This document shows positions 1 through 8,445 of a stretch of DNA of 64,000 nucleotides, piece by piece. The stretch lies in contig NZ_SDMO01000005.1 of the NCBI RefSeq assembly GCF_004798905.1, positions 62,001 through 126,000 of the forward strand, written 5' to 3'. Position numbers and translations under genes: made by a program. Numbering within the stretch: the stretch's first letter is position 1; every line of letters starts with the position of its first letter. Source of the DNA: Halomonas borealis (lineage in GTDB: Bacteria; Pseudomonadota; Gammaproteobacteria; Pseudomonadales; Halomonadaceae). The notes below the pieces were generated by a model. The model made no database searches. It was not told the origin of the DNA and was given only the letters and a program-made list of their open reading frames with translations.

Positions 1-167
1 CCTCCCACCGCGTCAGCCACGCCGCCGAGTGCCGGGTGATCACGGTGCATTGAACCTGGGACGTTACCCCCTATCGACGGCTCAGTGCATTCCCGCAAGC
101 CCTGTTCCCGGCCCGCCACCCAAGGCAGGAGGCCGCGATATCGATGGCCGGGATCGCATCAGCAGCG

Positions 168-965
168 CTATAGCCCGAAACGCTCACGCAGCACGCCGGC
201 CACCGCCGCTTCTCCGTGGTGGCCGATGCGCCGCGCCTGGGGCACCCGTGCATGCAGGTCGGGGTGGGCATTGGCCATCACATGAGCCTCGCCGGCCAGC
301 GCCAGCATCTCGGTATCGTTGAGGTTGTCGCCGAAGGCCAGGCAATCGTCGGCCGATAGCCCCAGTGTCCCGAGCAAGCGTGTCAGGGCGGCGCCCTTGT
401 TGACCCCGGCGGCCATGATCTCCAGCGAGTTCCCCATGGAATAGGTGACGTGCAGCCGCTTGCCGGCACGCCGGCTCACCTCTTGCTCGAGCTCGGCGAG
501 ATGGTCGGGCTCGCCGATATAGAGCACCTTGCCGACTCCATCGTGGGAGATCCGCGTCGGCGCCTCCACCCGATAACCGAAGCCCGTATGGGCATGCAGG
601 GCGAGCAACCCCGGGGCCTCGGCGTCGATCACCCACTCGTCGTCGTGATAGAGGTTGAGCCGCACCCCGTCGGGGCGTGGTAGGTCGATCAGCTCGCGGG
701 CCAGCTCGGCCGGCAGGTAGTGCGCCGCGATCAGGCGGTCGTCGGGATCATGGTGATAGGCACCGTTGGTGCTGATGATGTGAGCGTCCACGCCGAGGCG
801 GTCGCGGAACGCCAGGATATCGCGATGGTGGCGCCCCGAGGCCAGGGCGATGTGGTGGCCCCGGGCCGCCAGGGCGCGAAAGGTCGCGACGGTTTCGTCC
901 GTCAACGCGTGATCGACCCCGAGCAGGGTGCCGTCGAGGTCCGTGACGATGAGGTGGGCCGGCAT
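168..965 (-). CDS. Cof-type HAD-IIB sugar-phosphatase-like hydrolase
   Basis: A 265-residue cytosolic phosphatase-like protein of the HAD superfamily, Cof/YidA (type IIB cap) branch. Visible motifs in order are the N-terminal DxD nucleophile motif (DLDGTLLG), the SGRH motif II region, the NKGAAL motif III lysine, and the Mg-binding FGDNLNDTEM motif IV. The family dephosphorylates small phosphorylated metabolites, mostly sugar phosphates and pyridoxal phosphate, often promiscuously, so the substrate cannot be read here. The start chosen is the ATG directly before PAHLIVTDLDGT, because family members begin 2-6 residues before the DxD motif; an upstream in-frame start would add 25 arginine-rich residues. 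It is the last gene in line with the GlcNAc operon, 100 bp after nagE, so it may belong to that transcript. Family assignment is secure; substrate unknown. Confidence 0.9.
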   Translation of the reverse strand: MPAHLIVTDLDGTLLGVDHALTDETVATFRALAARGHHIALASGRHHRDILAFRDRLGVDAHIISTNGAYHHDPDDRLIAAHYLPAELARELIDLPRPDGVRLNLYHDDEWVIDAEAPGLLALHAHTGFGYRVEAPTRISHDGVGKVLYIGEPDHLAELEQEVSRRAGKRLHVTYSMGNSLEIMAAGVNKGAALTRLLGTLGLSADDCLAFGDNLNDTEMLALAGEAHVMANAHPDLHARVPQARRIGHHGEAAVAGVLRERFGL

Positions 966-1065
966 GGGCGTCGCCCTCCGCTGAAAAGAGTGTGGGTCCA
1001 TTCTATCAGGCCGGGGGCGTCGCCCATCGTCGTTCGACACCCCCGCCTGAAGGGAAGATCAAACC

Positions 1066-2757
1066 TCAGCCGTCGGCGTTCAAGGCCCGTGCCAATGGCG
1101 TTGCCTGGTCACCGACCACCAGATGCCAGGCGCCCTGCCCCAGCGACTGGATGCCTCGACAACCCAGCGCCTCCAGGGCCGTCCCGTCCAGGCGCTCCTC
1201 GTCGGCCAGCTCGACGCGCAGCCGGCTATGGGCCTGGGCCTCCAGGCGTCGCAGGTTGCTCGCCCCACCCAGCGCCTCACGCCAACGGTCGAGGCGTTCG
1301 GCATCGGGCGCCGGGGCGACGTCGGCCGGCGTGTCGGCCTCACCCGGCGCGGCATCGGCGGGCTCGGCCATGCCCGCAGCCGCCACGGCGGCGCGGATCT
1401 CGTCGGCGACACCATCGGCGATCGGGCCGAGGATCACCTGCAGGCCGCCCCCTCCGAGGCGCATCACGCCACGCGAGCCCAGCGACTTGAGGACGGGCTC
1501 GTCGATCGCATCGGCATCACCGAGCACCAGGCGTAGCCGGGTGGTGCAGGCGCCGACGCTTTGCAGGTTAGCCGCCCCGCCGAGGGCCGCGACGAAGGCC
1601 GGGCCTCGCTCGCCGACCGCCACGGGCGCCGCTTCGACGGCCTCGTCCTCGGGCTCACGCCCCGGCGTCGGCAGGTCGAAGCGCACGATGGCCCAACGGA
1701 AGACCCCGTAGTAGATGGCGGCGTAGGCCAGGCCCACCGGCAGCATCAGCCAACCATGGGTGGATAATCCGTAGGACAGCGCATAGTCGAAGGCCCCGGC
1801 GGAGAAGGTGAAGCCCAGCTTGACGTCTAACCAGTGCATCAGCGCCATGGACACGCCGGTCATCACCGCATGGAAGACGTAGAGCAGCGGCGCCAGGAAC
1901 ATGAAGGCGAACTCGATGGGCTCGGTCACCCCGGTCAGGAAGGCGGTCAGCGCCAGCGACAGCAGCAGGCCACCCACCTGGGCGCGGCGCCCCTTGGCCG
2001 CGGTGTGATACATGGCCAGCGCCGCCGCCGGCAGGCCGAACATCATCACCGGGAAGAAGCCGGCCATGAAGCCCCCGGCGCTGGGATCGCCGGCGAAGAA
2101 ACGGTTGAGGTCGCCGGTGGCGCCATCGAAGCTGCCGAACACGAACCACACGAAGCTGTTGAGCACATGGTGCAGGCCGGTGACGATCAGCAGCCGGTTC
2201 AGGGCGCCGTAGACGAACTTGCCGATCGCCCCGGCCTCGATCAGCCAATGGCCCAGGGTGTCGATGCCGGACTGGATGACCGGCCAGCCCCAGCCGAAGA
2301 CGATGCCGAGCCCTACCGCCGCCAGTCCGGTGGCGATGGGCACGAAACGCCGACCGCCGAAGAAGGCCAGGTAGTCCGGCAGAGCGATCGCCTTGTAGCG
2401 ATTGTAGAGCAGCCCCGCCACGCTACCCATGATCACCCCCGCCAGTACCCCCATGTTGATCTCGGGATTGAGGGTGGTGAGCACCGCATCCAGCACCAGG
2501 TAGCCGATCACCCCGGCCAGGCCGGCGGCGCCATTGCTGTCATCGGCGAAGCCCACCGCCAGGCCGATGGCGAAGATCAGCGCCAGGTTGGCGAAGATGG
2601 CGTTGCCCGCCTCGGCGACGAAGGCGATGTCGAGCAGGTCCGGCTGGCCCAGGCGCAGCAACAGGCCGGCGACCGGCAGCACGGCGATGGGCAGCATCAG
2701 CGAACGGCCGAGCTGTTGCAGGCCGGCCATGAATCGAGAACCGAGGGTCGTGCTCAT
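1066..2757 (-). CDS. nagE: PTS N-acetylglucosamine transporter subunit EIICB with a second, degenerate EIIB domain
   Basis: Inner-membrane permease that imports and phosphorylates N-acetylglucosamine. Residues 1-360 form the EIIC glucose-family membrane domain (about ten hydrophobic segments, TGLHHVLN loop, GVTEPIEF motif). Residues about 385-460 form an EIIB domain with the phospho-acceptor Cys404 in GACTTRLRL. Unlike the E. coli protein, which continues into EIIA, this one continues after an Ala/Pro/Asp-rich linker into a second EIIB-like domain (about 488-560, again with ALGGA-NL and SRLRVEL) in which the cysteine position is Ala509. EIIA is supplied by the neighbouring fusion protein, whose TGA overlaps this ATG (ATGA), implying translational coupling. 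GlcNAc rather than glucose specificity is inferred from nagA and nagB in the same operon. Confidence 0.93.
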   Translation of the reverse strand: MSTTLGSRFMAGLQQLGRSLMLPIAVLPVAGLLLRLGQPDLLDIAFVAEAGNAIFANLALIFAIGLAVGFADDSNGAAGLAGVIGYLVLDAVLTTLNPEINMGVLAGVIMGSVAGLLYNRYKAIALPDYLAFFGGRRFVPIATGLAAVGLGIVFGWGWPVIQSGIDTLGHWLIEAGAIGKFVYGALNRLLIVTGLHHVLNSFVWFVFGSFDGATGDLNRFFAGDPSAGGFMAGFFPVMMFGLPAAALAMYHTAAKGRRAQVGGLLLSLALTAFLTGVTEPIEFAFMFLAPLLYVFHAVMTGVSMALMHWLDVKLGFTFSAGAFDYALSYGLSTHGWLMLPVGLAYAAIYYGVFRWAIVRFDLPTPGREPEDEAVEAAPVAVGERGPAFVAALGGAANLQSVGACTTRLRLVLGDADAIDEPVLKSLGSRGVMRLGGGGLQVILGPIADGVADEIRAAVAAAGMAEPADAAPGEADTPADVAPAPDAERLDRWREALGGASNLRRLEAQAHSRLRVELADEERLDGTALEALGCRGIQSLGQGAWHLVVGDQATPLARALNADG

Positions 2758-5291
2758 GTGGGCATCCTCTCGTGGCGTGTGGTGGTGACAGCATCTTGCG
2801 CGGCGAACCAGGCCATCAGGCGCTCGCGTACCGCCGCGGCATCGTCCAGGGCGAGTAATTCGGGAAGCTGCTCGGCCAGGGCCGCGGCATTCAGGCGACG
2901 CAACCCGGCCTTGATCGCCGGCACCCGGGCCGGCTCCACCGACAGCTCGTCGACGCCCAGCGCCGCCAGCAGCGGCGCGGCCAGCTCATCGCCGGCGGCG
3001 GCGCCACATACCCCCACCGGGCAACGCCCGGCGGCGCCCTCCACGGTGGCGCGGATCAGCGTCAATACCGCCGGATGCAGCACATCGGCGCGGGCCGCCA
3101 GCCCGGGAGCCTCGCGGTCCATGGCCAGCGTGTACTGAGTCAGGTCGTTGGTGCCGATGGACAGGAAATCGGCCTCGGCGGCGAGGCGCCGGGCGCCCAG
3201 GGCCGCACTCGGCACCTCGATCATCGCGCCCAGCGCCGGCAGCCGGGTCAGGCCCAGCGCCTCGGCGATGCGCTCGAGGCGCTCCCGCACCCGGGCCAGT
3301 TCACCGGCATCGCCGATCATCGGTACCATGATGCGCAGCCGCTCGGGGGTTGTGACGCCGAGCAGCGCTCTCAGCTGGGTGTCGAGCAGCTCGGGATGGC
3401 TCTCCCACAGCCGCGAGCCACGCACGCCCAACGCCGGGTTGGGTGCCTGCGGCAGGCGCAGGTAGGGCAGCTGCTTGTCGGCGCCGATGTCCAGGGTGCG
3501 GATGATCACCGGCTTGCCGCCGAGGGCGTCTACCGCCGCCTGGTACTCACCACGCTGGTCCGCCTCGCTCGGCGCCGCGGACCGCTCGAGGAACAGGAAT
3601 TCGCTGCGCATCAGGCCGACGCCGTCGGCCCCAGCCTCGGCGGCCAGGCGAGCCTCCTCGGCGGAGCCGATATTGGCCCCTACCTCCACCGCGCGGCCGT
3701 CGCGGGTCACCGCCGGCTCACCGGCGGCGGCGCGCTCCCGGGCGTCACGCTCGGCGCGCTCGGCCAGCGCCGCCTCGACCTCCGCCAGGCGTGCGTTATT
3801 CGGTGCCGGCTCGAGCAGGCCGGTCTCGGCATCGAGCACGCCGCGCTCGCCGTCGAGTTCGCCCAAGACCTGGCCCATGGCCACCAGGCAAGGCATGCCG
3901 CGAGCCCGGGCCAGGATCGCCACGTGGGAGGTAGTGCCGCCGGCGGCGAGGCACAGCCCCGCAGGGCGCGTCTCGGCCAGGGCCATCAGTTCGGAGGGCG
4001 TGAGATCGTCGGCGAGCACGATGGCCCCGGCGGGCACCTCGGGCGCCGCTGCCTCGGCCTCGGCGAACTCCGCCATCACCCGACGCTGCAGGTCACGCAG
4101 GTCGGCGACGCGACCGGCGAGCAGCGGATTGCCGCTGGCGACCAACCGCTCGGCCTCGCCGTCCAACGCCTCGCGCCAGGCCTGGCCGGCGCTGCGCCCC
4201 GCGACGAGGTGTTCTTCCGCCGCCCGGCTCAGGTCGGGATCGTCCAACCAGGCCTGGTGAGCGGCGAGGATATCCGCCTCGGCCTCCTGACCGGCCGCCC
4301 GGGCACGCTGATGTTCGCCGTCGAGGGCCTCGCCCACCGCCTCAAGGGCTCGGGTCAGACGCGGCGCCTCGACCGCGTGACCCTCGCCGTCCCGCGGCAC
4401 TTCCGGCAACGCCGGGGCATAGGCGACCAGCGGGCCGATCGCCAGGCCGGCGCTGGCCACCAGGCCGGGATACTGGCCATCGGCGGCCTCGGCCAACGCC
4501 TCCTGGGGCTCTGGGGCCGGCTCGTCGGCCTCCGGCGTGGTCAAGAGCCGCTGCGCCGCGTCCAGGGCCACCTCGGCCCGCTCACCTCGTGCCGTCAGGG
4601 TCAGCGAGGCGCCTTCGAGGGCCCCCAGGTTCATCAACGCGCTGAGGCTGTCGGCGGCGGCCTCGCCGTCCGCCGAGGCGAGCGTCAGGCTGACCGCGTG
4701 CTTCCGGGCAATGGTCCGCAGCCGCGCCGCCGGCCGAGCATGCAGGCCGGCGGCCAGCGCCAGGACGAGTTCCCGGCGGTGGGTCGGCCCGTCGACCGCC
4801 GAGGCGGGCGCCGCTTGCCCTGTCGGCCTCAGGGTCAGCAACGCCTCGCCCTTGGCTACACGCGTCCCGGTGTCCCGCTCGACCGCTTCGAGCCGGAAGC
4901 CGGCGGGCTCGGTGATGACCAAGGGGGTGATCAACGCCTTGGCCCGACGGGCCAGGAGATCGGGGACGAAGCGGCACAGCGGCTGGCCGGCGACCACCCG
5001 ATCGCCGGTGGCGACCGCGAGTTCGATGCCCTCGCCGTCCAGCTCGACGGTGTCGAGGCCCAGGTGCAGCAGCAGCTCGACACCCTCGACGGTGCGCAGA
5101 GTCACGGCATGGTGGGTCCGGGCGCATTGCACCACCTCGCCGTCGCAGGGCGCGTGCAGGGTATCGCCGAGCGGGTCCAGGGCGATGCCCTCGCCCAGCG
5201 CCAGGCCGGCGAAGACCGGGTCCGGCACCTCCTCCAGAGGCAGCAGCACGCCGTCGCACGGCGCCTGCAGGATCAGGGATGAGCTTGGCAT
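2754..5291 (-). CDS. Fused PTS phosphotransferase EIIA(Glc-type)-HPr-EI
   Basis: An 845-residue cytosolic phosphorelay protein that carries phosphate from PEP to the NagE EIIB domain. Domain order: EIIA of the glucose family (1-155; phospho-His76 in LLLHLGLDTVEL, second His at about 61), HPr (171-255; His184 in GLHARPA), and enzyme I (about 272-845; His456 in GGTTSHVAIL, and the C-terminal PVGVCGAA active-site cysteine). Having all three soluble PTS steps in one chain means the operon could run without separate ptsH, ptsI and crr genes. The start used has GGAG six bases upstream; an in-frame ATG 12 bp earlier lacks a good site. Members of this architecture are often called NagF or ptsP-like multiphosphoryl transfer protein. 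It lies between nagB-II and nagE on the same strand. Confidence 0.93.
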   Translation of the reverse strand: MPSSSLILQAPCDGVLLPLEEVPDPVFAGLALGEGIALDPLGDTLHAPCDGEVVQCARTHHAVTLRTVEGVELLLHLGLDTVELDGEGIELAVATGDRVVAGQPLCRFVPDLLARRAKALITPLVITEPAGFRLEAVERDTGTRVAKGEALLTLRPTGQAAPASAVDGPTHRRELVLALAAGLHARPAARLRTIARKHAVSLTLASADGEAAADSLSALMNLGALEGASLTLTARGERAEVALDAAQRLLTTPEADEPAPEPQEALAEAADGQYPGLVASAGLAIGPLVAYAPALPEVPRDGEGHAVEAPRLTRALEAVGEALDGEHQRARAAGQEAEADILAAHQAWLDDPDLSRAAEEHLVAGRSAGQAWREALDGEAERLVASGNPLLAGRVADLRDLQRRVMAEFAEAEAAAPEVPAGAIVLADDLTPSELMALAETRPAGLCLAAGGTTSHVAILARARGMPCLVAMGQVLGELDGERGVLDAETGLLEPAPNNARLAEVEAALAERAERDARERAAAGEPAVTRDGRAVEVGANIGSAEEARLAAEAGADGVGLMRSEFLFLERSAAPSEADQRGEYQAAVDALGGKPVIIRTLDIGADKQLPYLRLPQAPNPALGVRGSRLWESHPELLDTQLRALLGVTTPERLRIMVPMIGDAGELARVRERLERIAEALGLTRLPALGAMIEVPSAALGARRLAAEADFLSIGTNDLTQYTLAMDREAPGLAARADVLHPAVLTLIRATVEGAAGRCPVGVCGAAAGDELAAPLLAALGVDELSVEPARVPAIKAGLRRLNAAALAEQLPELLALDDAAAVRERLMAWFAAQDAVTTTRHERMPT

Positions 5292-5346
5292 GGAAGTCTC
5301 CATGGGGTTGTTGTTGTGCGTGGCGGAAAGGGGCAACGTCCGACGC

Positions 5347-6357
5347 TCAGACGGTGCGCGTGACCTTGCGCAGGTGCCGGGGCCGGTCCGGGTCGCTGCC
5401 TCGGGCCTCGGCCAGCCCCGCCGCCATGGTGTAGAAGCTCTGGATCACCGATAGCGGCTGCAGGTCGTCGTGGCCGGCGTCGATGAGCGTCAGTTGGCGC
5501 CTGGCGACGCTCGCATCGGCGGCCAGCAGCACCCGTGCACCCACGCCCTCGAGCCACTCGGCCAGCTCCAGCAGCCCGGCCTGCTCGGGTCCCGGCGGCG
5601 CGAACACCAGCACCGGGTAGCCGTCCCCGATCAGCGCCATGGGGCCATGGCGCACCTCGGCGCCGCTGAACGGTTCGGCCTGGATGGCGCAGGTCTCCTT
5701 GAACTTGAGCGCCGCCTCCTGGGCCACCGCCAGGCCAGGGCCGCGACCGATCACCATCATGCGCTCGACGCCGACCAGCGCCTCGATGGCCGGCGACCAG
5801 TCCTGCCCGGCCGCCTCGACCAGACGATCCGGCAGCGCCTCGAGCGCGGCGAGCAGCGTCTCATCATTGGCCCAATGACCGACCAGCTGGGCCGCGGCGG
5901 ACAGCGTCGCCAGGTAGCTCTTGGTGGCCGCCACGCTGCGCTCCTCACCGGCGAACAACGCCACCTCGTCGTCGCTGGCCTCGCCAAGCGGTGACTCGGG
6001 CGTGTTGACCAGCGCCAGGGTGCCCGCGCCACCGGCGGCCAGGGCGCGCTGGGCGGTGATCAGATCGGGGCTCTGGCCCGACTGGGAGATGGCCACCGCC
6101 AACTGTCCCGGGAGCCGCCAGGGAGAGCCGGCCAGGGACGGCGGCAGCGAGGCCACCGGCATGCCCAGGTGCTTCATGATCAGGTAGCCAAGATAGGCCG
6201 CGGCATGGTCGGAACTGCCGCGGGCCACGGTCATGGCGCCGCCGGGCGCCGCCTCGCTCAGGCGGGCTCCCAGCGCGGCCATGACCTCGGCGTTGCGTTG
6301 CAGCTGGCCACGGATCCGCTCGGGGGCGTTGCGCGCTTCATCAAGCATCAGTGACAT
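5347..6357 (-). CDS. nagB: SIS-domain glucosamine-6-phosphate deaminase (NagB-II type)
   Basis: A 336-residue protein with two SIS (sugar isomerase) domains related to the isomerase half of GlmS, not to the classical NagB fold. Visible landmarks are the MTVARGSSDHAA and SQSGQSPD phosphosugar-binding loops in the first SIS domain, the EERSVAATKSY segment, and GRGPGLAVAQEAALKFKET in the second. In GlcNAc operons of proteobacteria lacking classical NagB this family deaminates and isomerises glucosamine-6-phosphate to fructose-6-phosphate and ammonia. The operon contains no other deaminase, which supports the role. The start has a strong AAGGAG site and lies 17 bp inside the end of nagA, so the two are probably coupled. 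An amidotransferase role is excluded because the glutaminase domain is absent. Confidence 0.9.
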   Translation of the reverse strand: MSLMLDEARNAPERIRGQLQRNAEVMAALGARLSEAAPGGAMTVARGSSDHAAAYLGYLIMKHLGMPVASLPPSLAGSPWRLPGQLAVAISQSGQSPDLITAQRALAAGGAGTLALVNTPESPLGEASDDEVALFAGEERSVAATKSYLATLSAAAQLVGHWANDETLLAALEALPDRLVEAAGQDWSPAIEALVGVERMMVIGRGPGLAVAQEAALKFKETCAIQAEPFSGAEVRHGPMALIGDGYPVLVFAPPGPEQAGLLELAEWLEGVGARVLLAADASVARRQLTLIDAGHDDLQPLSVIQSFYTMAAGLAEARGSDPDRPRHLRKVTRTV

Positions 6358-7471
6358 GGAGTTCTCCTTCGATGCGCCGGCCCGCCACGTGGACGGCCTG
6401 CAGGTTCAGTTCGGGATCGAGCACCACCAGGTCGGCCCGGGCGCCTTCGCTCAGGCGCCCCAGGTCATGGCGTCCCAGGAAGTCGGCGGGGAAACGCGAC
6501 AGCCGGTCCGAGGCCTCGGCCAGTGACAGGCCGAGGCTCACCAGGTTGCGCAGCGCCTGATCCATGGTCAGGGTGCTGCCGGCCAGGGTGCCGTCGGCCA
6601 GACGCACGCCACCCAGGCACTTGGTCACCGCCTGCTCGCCGAGCCGGTAGTCACCGTCGGGCATGCCCGCCGCCGCGGTCGAGTCGGTGACCGCATAGAG
6701 ATGGGGGATGCTGCGCAGGGCGGCGCGGATGGCGCCGGGGTGCACGTGTAACAGGTCGGGGATCAGCTCGGCGTAGTCGGCATGGGCCAGGGCCGCGCCG
6801 ACCATGCCGGGCTTGCGGTGATGCAGCCCGCTCATGGCATTGAACAGATGGGTGAAGCCGCAGGCACCGTGATCGAGCGCCGCCACCCCTTCCTCGTAGC
6901 TGCCAAGGCTGTGGCCGAGCTGCACACGGATGCCGCGCTCGCTGAGCTCGCGGATCAGCGTCAGGTGGCCGGCCAGCTCCGGGGCCAGGGTCAGCAGGCG
7001 GATCGGCGCCAGCCGGCACAGCGACTCGACCTCCTCCAGCACGCCAGGGCGCGCATGGGACGGCTGGGCGCCGAGCTTGCCAGGGTTGATATAGGGGCCT
7101 TCCAGATGCACGCCCAGCACCCCGGCGGCATCCGGCGCCGGATCCCGCAGGTAGTCGCCGATGTCGCCAAGCACGCGGCGGATATCGGCATCCGGGGCGG
7201 TCATGGTGGTGGCCAGCAGGCCGGTGGTGCCGAAGCGCACATGGGTGCGCGCCACGGTGGCCAGGGCCGCGCCGCCTTCCATCACGTCCGCCCCGCCGCC
7301 GCCATGGACGTGCAGATCGAGGAAGCCGGGCAAGATACGCGGCAGGTCGTTGTCGTCGGGGTCCACCGGCGCCTCGGGCAACGCCGTGAGGCAACCGTCG
7401 CGCCAGTGCAGCTCGCCGAGACGCCAGCCGTCGGGAGTCAGGACATTGCCGTAGCGCTTACCTTCATACAT
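6341..7471 (-). CDS. nagA: N-acetylglucosamine-6-phosphate deacetylase
   Basis: A 376-residue amidohydrolase-superfamily enzyme that removes acetate from GlcNAc-6-phosphate, giving glucosamine-6-phosphate for the next gene. Seen in the sequence: the LDLHVHGGGG metal motif near residue 52, the HLEGPYINPGK motif that carries the metal-binding glutamate, the QLGHS and FTHLFNAMS histidine motifs, and the VTDSTAAAG motif with the catalytic aspartate. Length is typical of the family. The ATG is preceded by GAGGAAG at good spacing and lies 13 bp after the regulator stop codon, so it is the second gene of the operon. Cytosolic. Confidence 0.95.
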   Translation of the reverse strand: MYEGKRYGNVLTPDGWRLGELHWRDGCLTALPEAPVDPDDNDLPRILPGFLDLHVHGGGGADVMEGGAALATVARTHVRFGTTGLLATTMTAPDADIRRVLGDIGDYLRDPAPDAAGVLGVHLEGPYINPGKLGAQPSHARPGVLEEVESLCRLAPIRLLTLAPELAGHLTLIRELSERGIRVQLGHSLGSYEEGVAALDHGACGFTHLFNAMSGLHHRKPGMVGAALAHADYAELIPDLLHVHPGAIRAALRSIPHLYAVTDSTAAAGMPDGDYRLGEQAVTKCLGGVRLADGTLAGSTLTMDQALRNLVSLGLSLAEASDRLSRFPADFLGRHDLGRLSEGARADLVVLDPELNLQAVHVAGRRIEGELHVTDA

Positions 7472-7484
7472 GAGGGGCTTCCTC

Positions 7485-8219
7485 TCAGCGGGTGAGTTCG
7501 ACCACGAAGTCGTAGTAGTCGGTGCGACAGTAGGTGACGGTCAGCTCCGCCGGGGTGCCGTCGGCAAGATAGCCCAGGCGCGTCACCTCGAGCAGCGCCT
7601 GGCCCTCGGGCACCTCGGCCAGCCGTGCCAGCTCGGCATCGGCGTTGACCGCGCTGACGTGCTGCAAGGCCCGAGCGATCGGCTTGCCCGCCGCGTCCAG
7701 GGCGTCGTAGAGCGAGTGCTCCACCGCCTCGGGGTCGGCGAGGATCGCCTGGGGCAGGCAGCTCTCCTCCACCGCCATGACCACGCCGTCGGCCAGGCGC
7801 AGGCGCTTGAGACGGGCGACCCGGGCGTCGCCGGCGAGCCCCAGGCGCAGGCTTTCCTCGGCGGTGGGCGCGGCCAGGCGCCGCGACAGCCAGCGCGAGT
7901 TGGGCGTGAAGCCGCGCTGGGTGAGCATCTCGGTGAAGCTCACCAAGCGGGTCAGTGGCTGGTTCAGGCGCGGGGTTATGAAGGTGCCGGAACCGTGGGT
8001 ACGGCGGATCAGGCCCTTCTCGGCCAACCGATCCAGGGCCTTGCGGGCGGTGATGCGCGAGACGTCCAGCGCCTCGGCCAGGGCTCGTTCGGAGGGCAGC
8101 GCCTCGCCGGCCAGCCAGGCACCGGCCTCGATGGCATGCTCTAGCCCGCCGGCGAGCTGGTGATAGAGCGGGGTCGGCAGCGAGGTATCGAGCCGAAGCT
8201 GTCGTAGGCGGGGGTCCAT
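7485..8219 (-). CDS. nagR: GntR/HutC-family transcriptional regulator of the GlcNAc operon
   Basis: A regulator of about 244 residues with an N-terminal winged helix (PLYHQLA, PSERALAEALDVSRITARKALDRL, then the HGSGTFI wing) and a C-terminal UTRA effector domain (about 90-235). UTRA regulators of GlcNAc genes (NagR, NagQ, YvoA, DasR) bind GlcN-6-P or GlcNAc-6-P and release DNA. It is the first gene of the operon it probably represses, and the repeats at 8248-8287 lie just upstream. Start uncertain: the ATG before DPRLRQLR is used because a weak GAGA site precedes it, but an ATG 12 bp earlier (before RTPMD) and a longer frame are possible. The symbol follows function, not proven orthology. Confidence 0.88.
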   Translation of the reverse strand: MDPRLRQLRLDTSLPTPLYHQLAGGLEHAIEAGAWLAGEALPSERALAEALDVSRITARKALDRLAEKGLIRRTHGSGTFITPRLNQPLTRLVSFTEMLTQRGFTPNSRWLSRRLAAPTAEESLRLGLAGDARVARLKRLRLADGVVMAVEESCLPQAILADPEAVEHSLYDALDAAGKPIARALQHVSAVNADAELARLAEVPEGQALLEVTRLGYLADGTPAELTVTYCRTDYYDFVVELTR

Positions 8220-8247
8220 GGGCGTTCTCATCCGGGCGTCGTGATAG

Positions 8248-8287
8248 TACCAATCTAGACCACATTGGATACCAATCAAATACCAAT
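8248..8287 (-). promoter_or_regulatory. Probable NagR operator/promoter region
   Basis: Three direct copies of TACCAAT start at 8248, 8270 and 8281. The middle copy is half of the palindrome ATTGG-ATA-CCAAT (8264-8276), and CTAGACCA at 8255-8262 resembles the half-site of DasR-like GntR/HutC operators. The block ends 29 bp before the chosen nagR start. Sequence-supported as a repeat cluster; its role as autoregulatory operator is inferred. Confidence 0.6.
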
Positions 8288-8383
8288 TTCCTTAGACCAT
8301 GGTTCGAGACCCGCCGCAGAGGGCGCCTCGAGGTCCCAGCGACGTGGCCGGCACAGGCGGGGCGTGATCGGGGCGTCGCCCGA

Positions 8384-8412
8384 TTGGCGCGGGCTGGCGG
8401 AATCCGTATAGT
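8384..8412 (+). promoter_or_regulatory. Sigma70-type promoter of rnb
   Basis: TTGGCG at 8384-8389 and TATAGT at 8407-8412 with a 17-bp spacer, 33 bp before the rnb ATG. Motif match only. Confidence 0.6.
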
Positions 8413-8445
8413 GGCCCTCTACTCCCCGCCAAGCCAAAGTGTCCG

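Noticed and set aside
1..167. Gene remnant at the left edge of the window
   Set aside because: No frame in the first 167 bases resembles a protein end; nothing can be supported.
3075..5282. A 735-codon plus-strand frame opposite the PTS fusion gene
   Set aside because: Antisense shadow of a clear three-domain PTS protein; composition is low in hydrophobic core residues.
5347..6357. Reading the SIS protein as GlmS
   Set aside because: The N-terminal glutaminase domain is absent and the neighbours are catabolic, so a deaminase is the better call.
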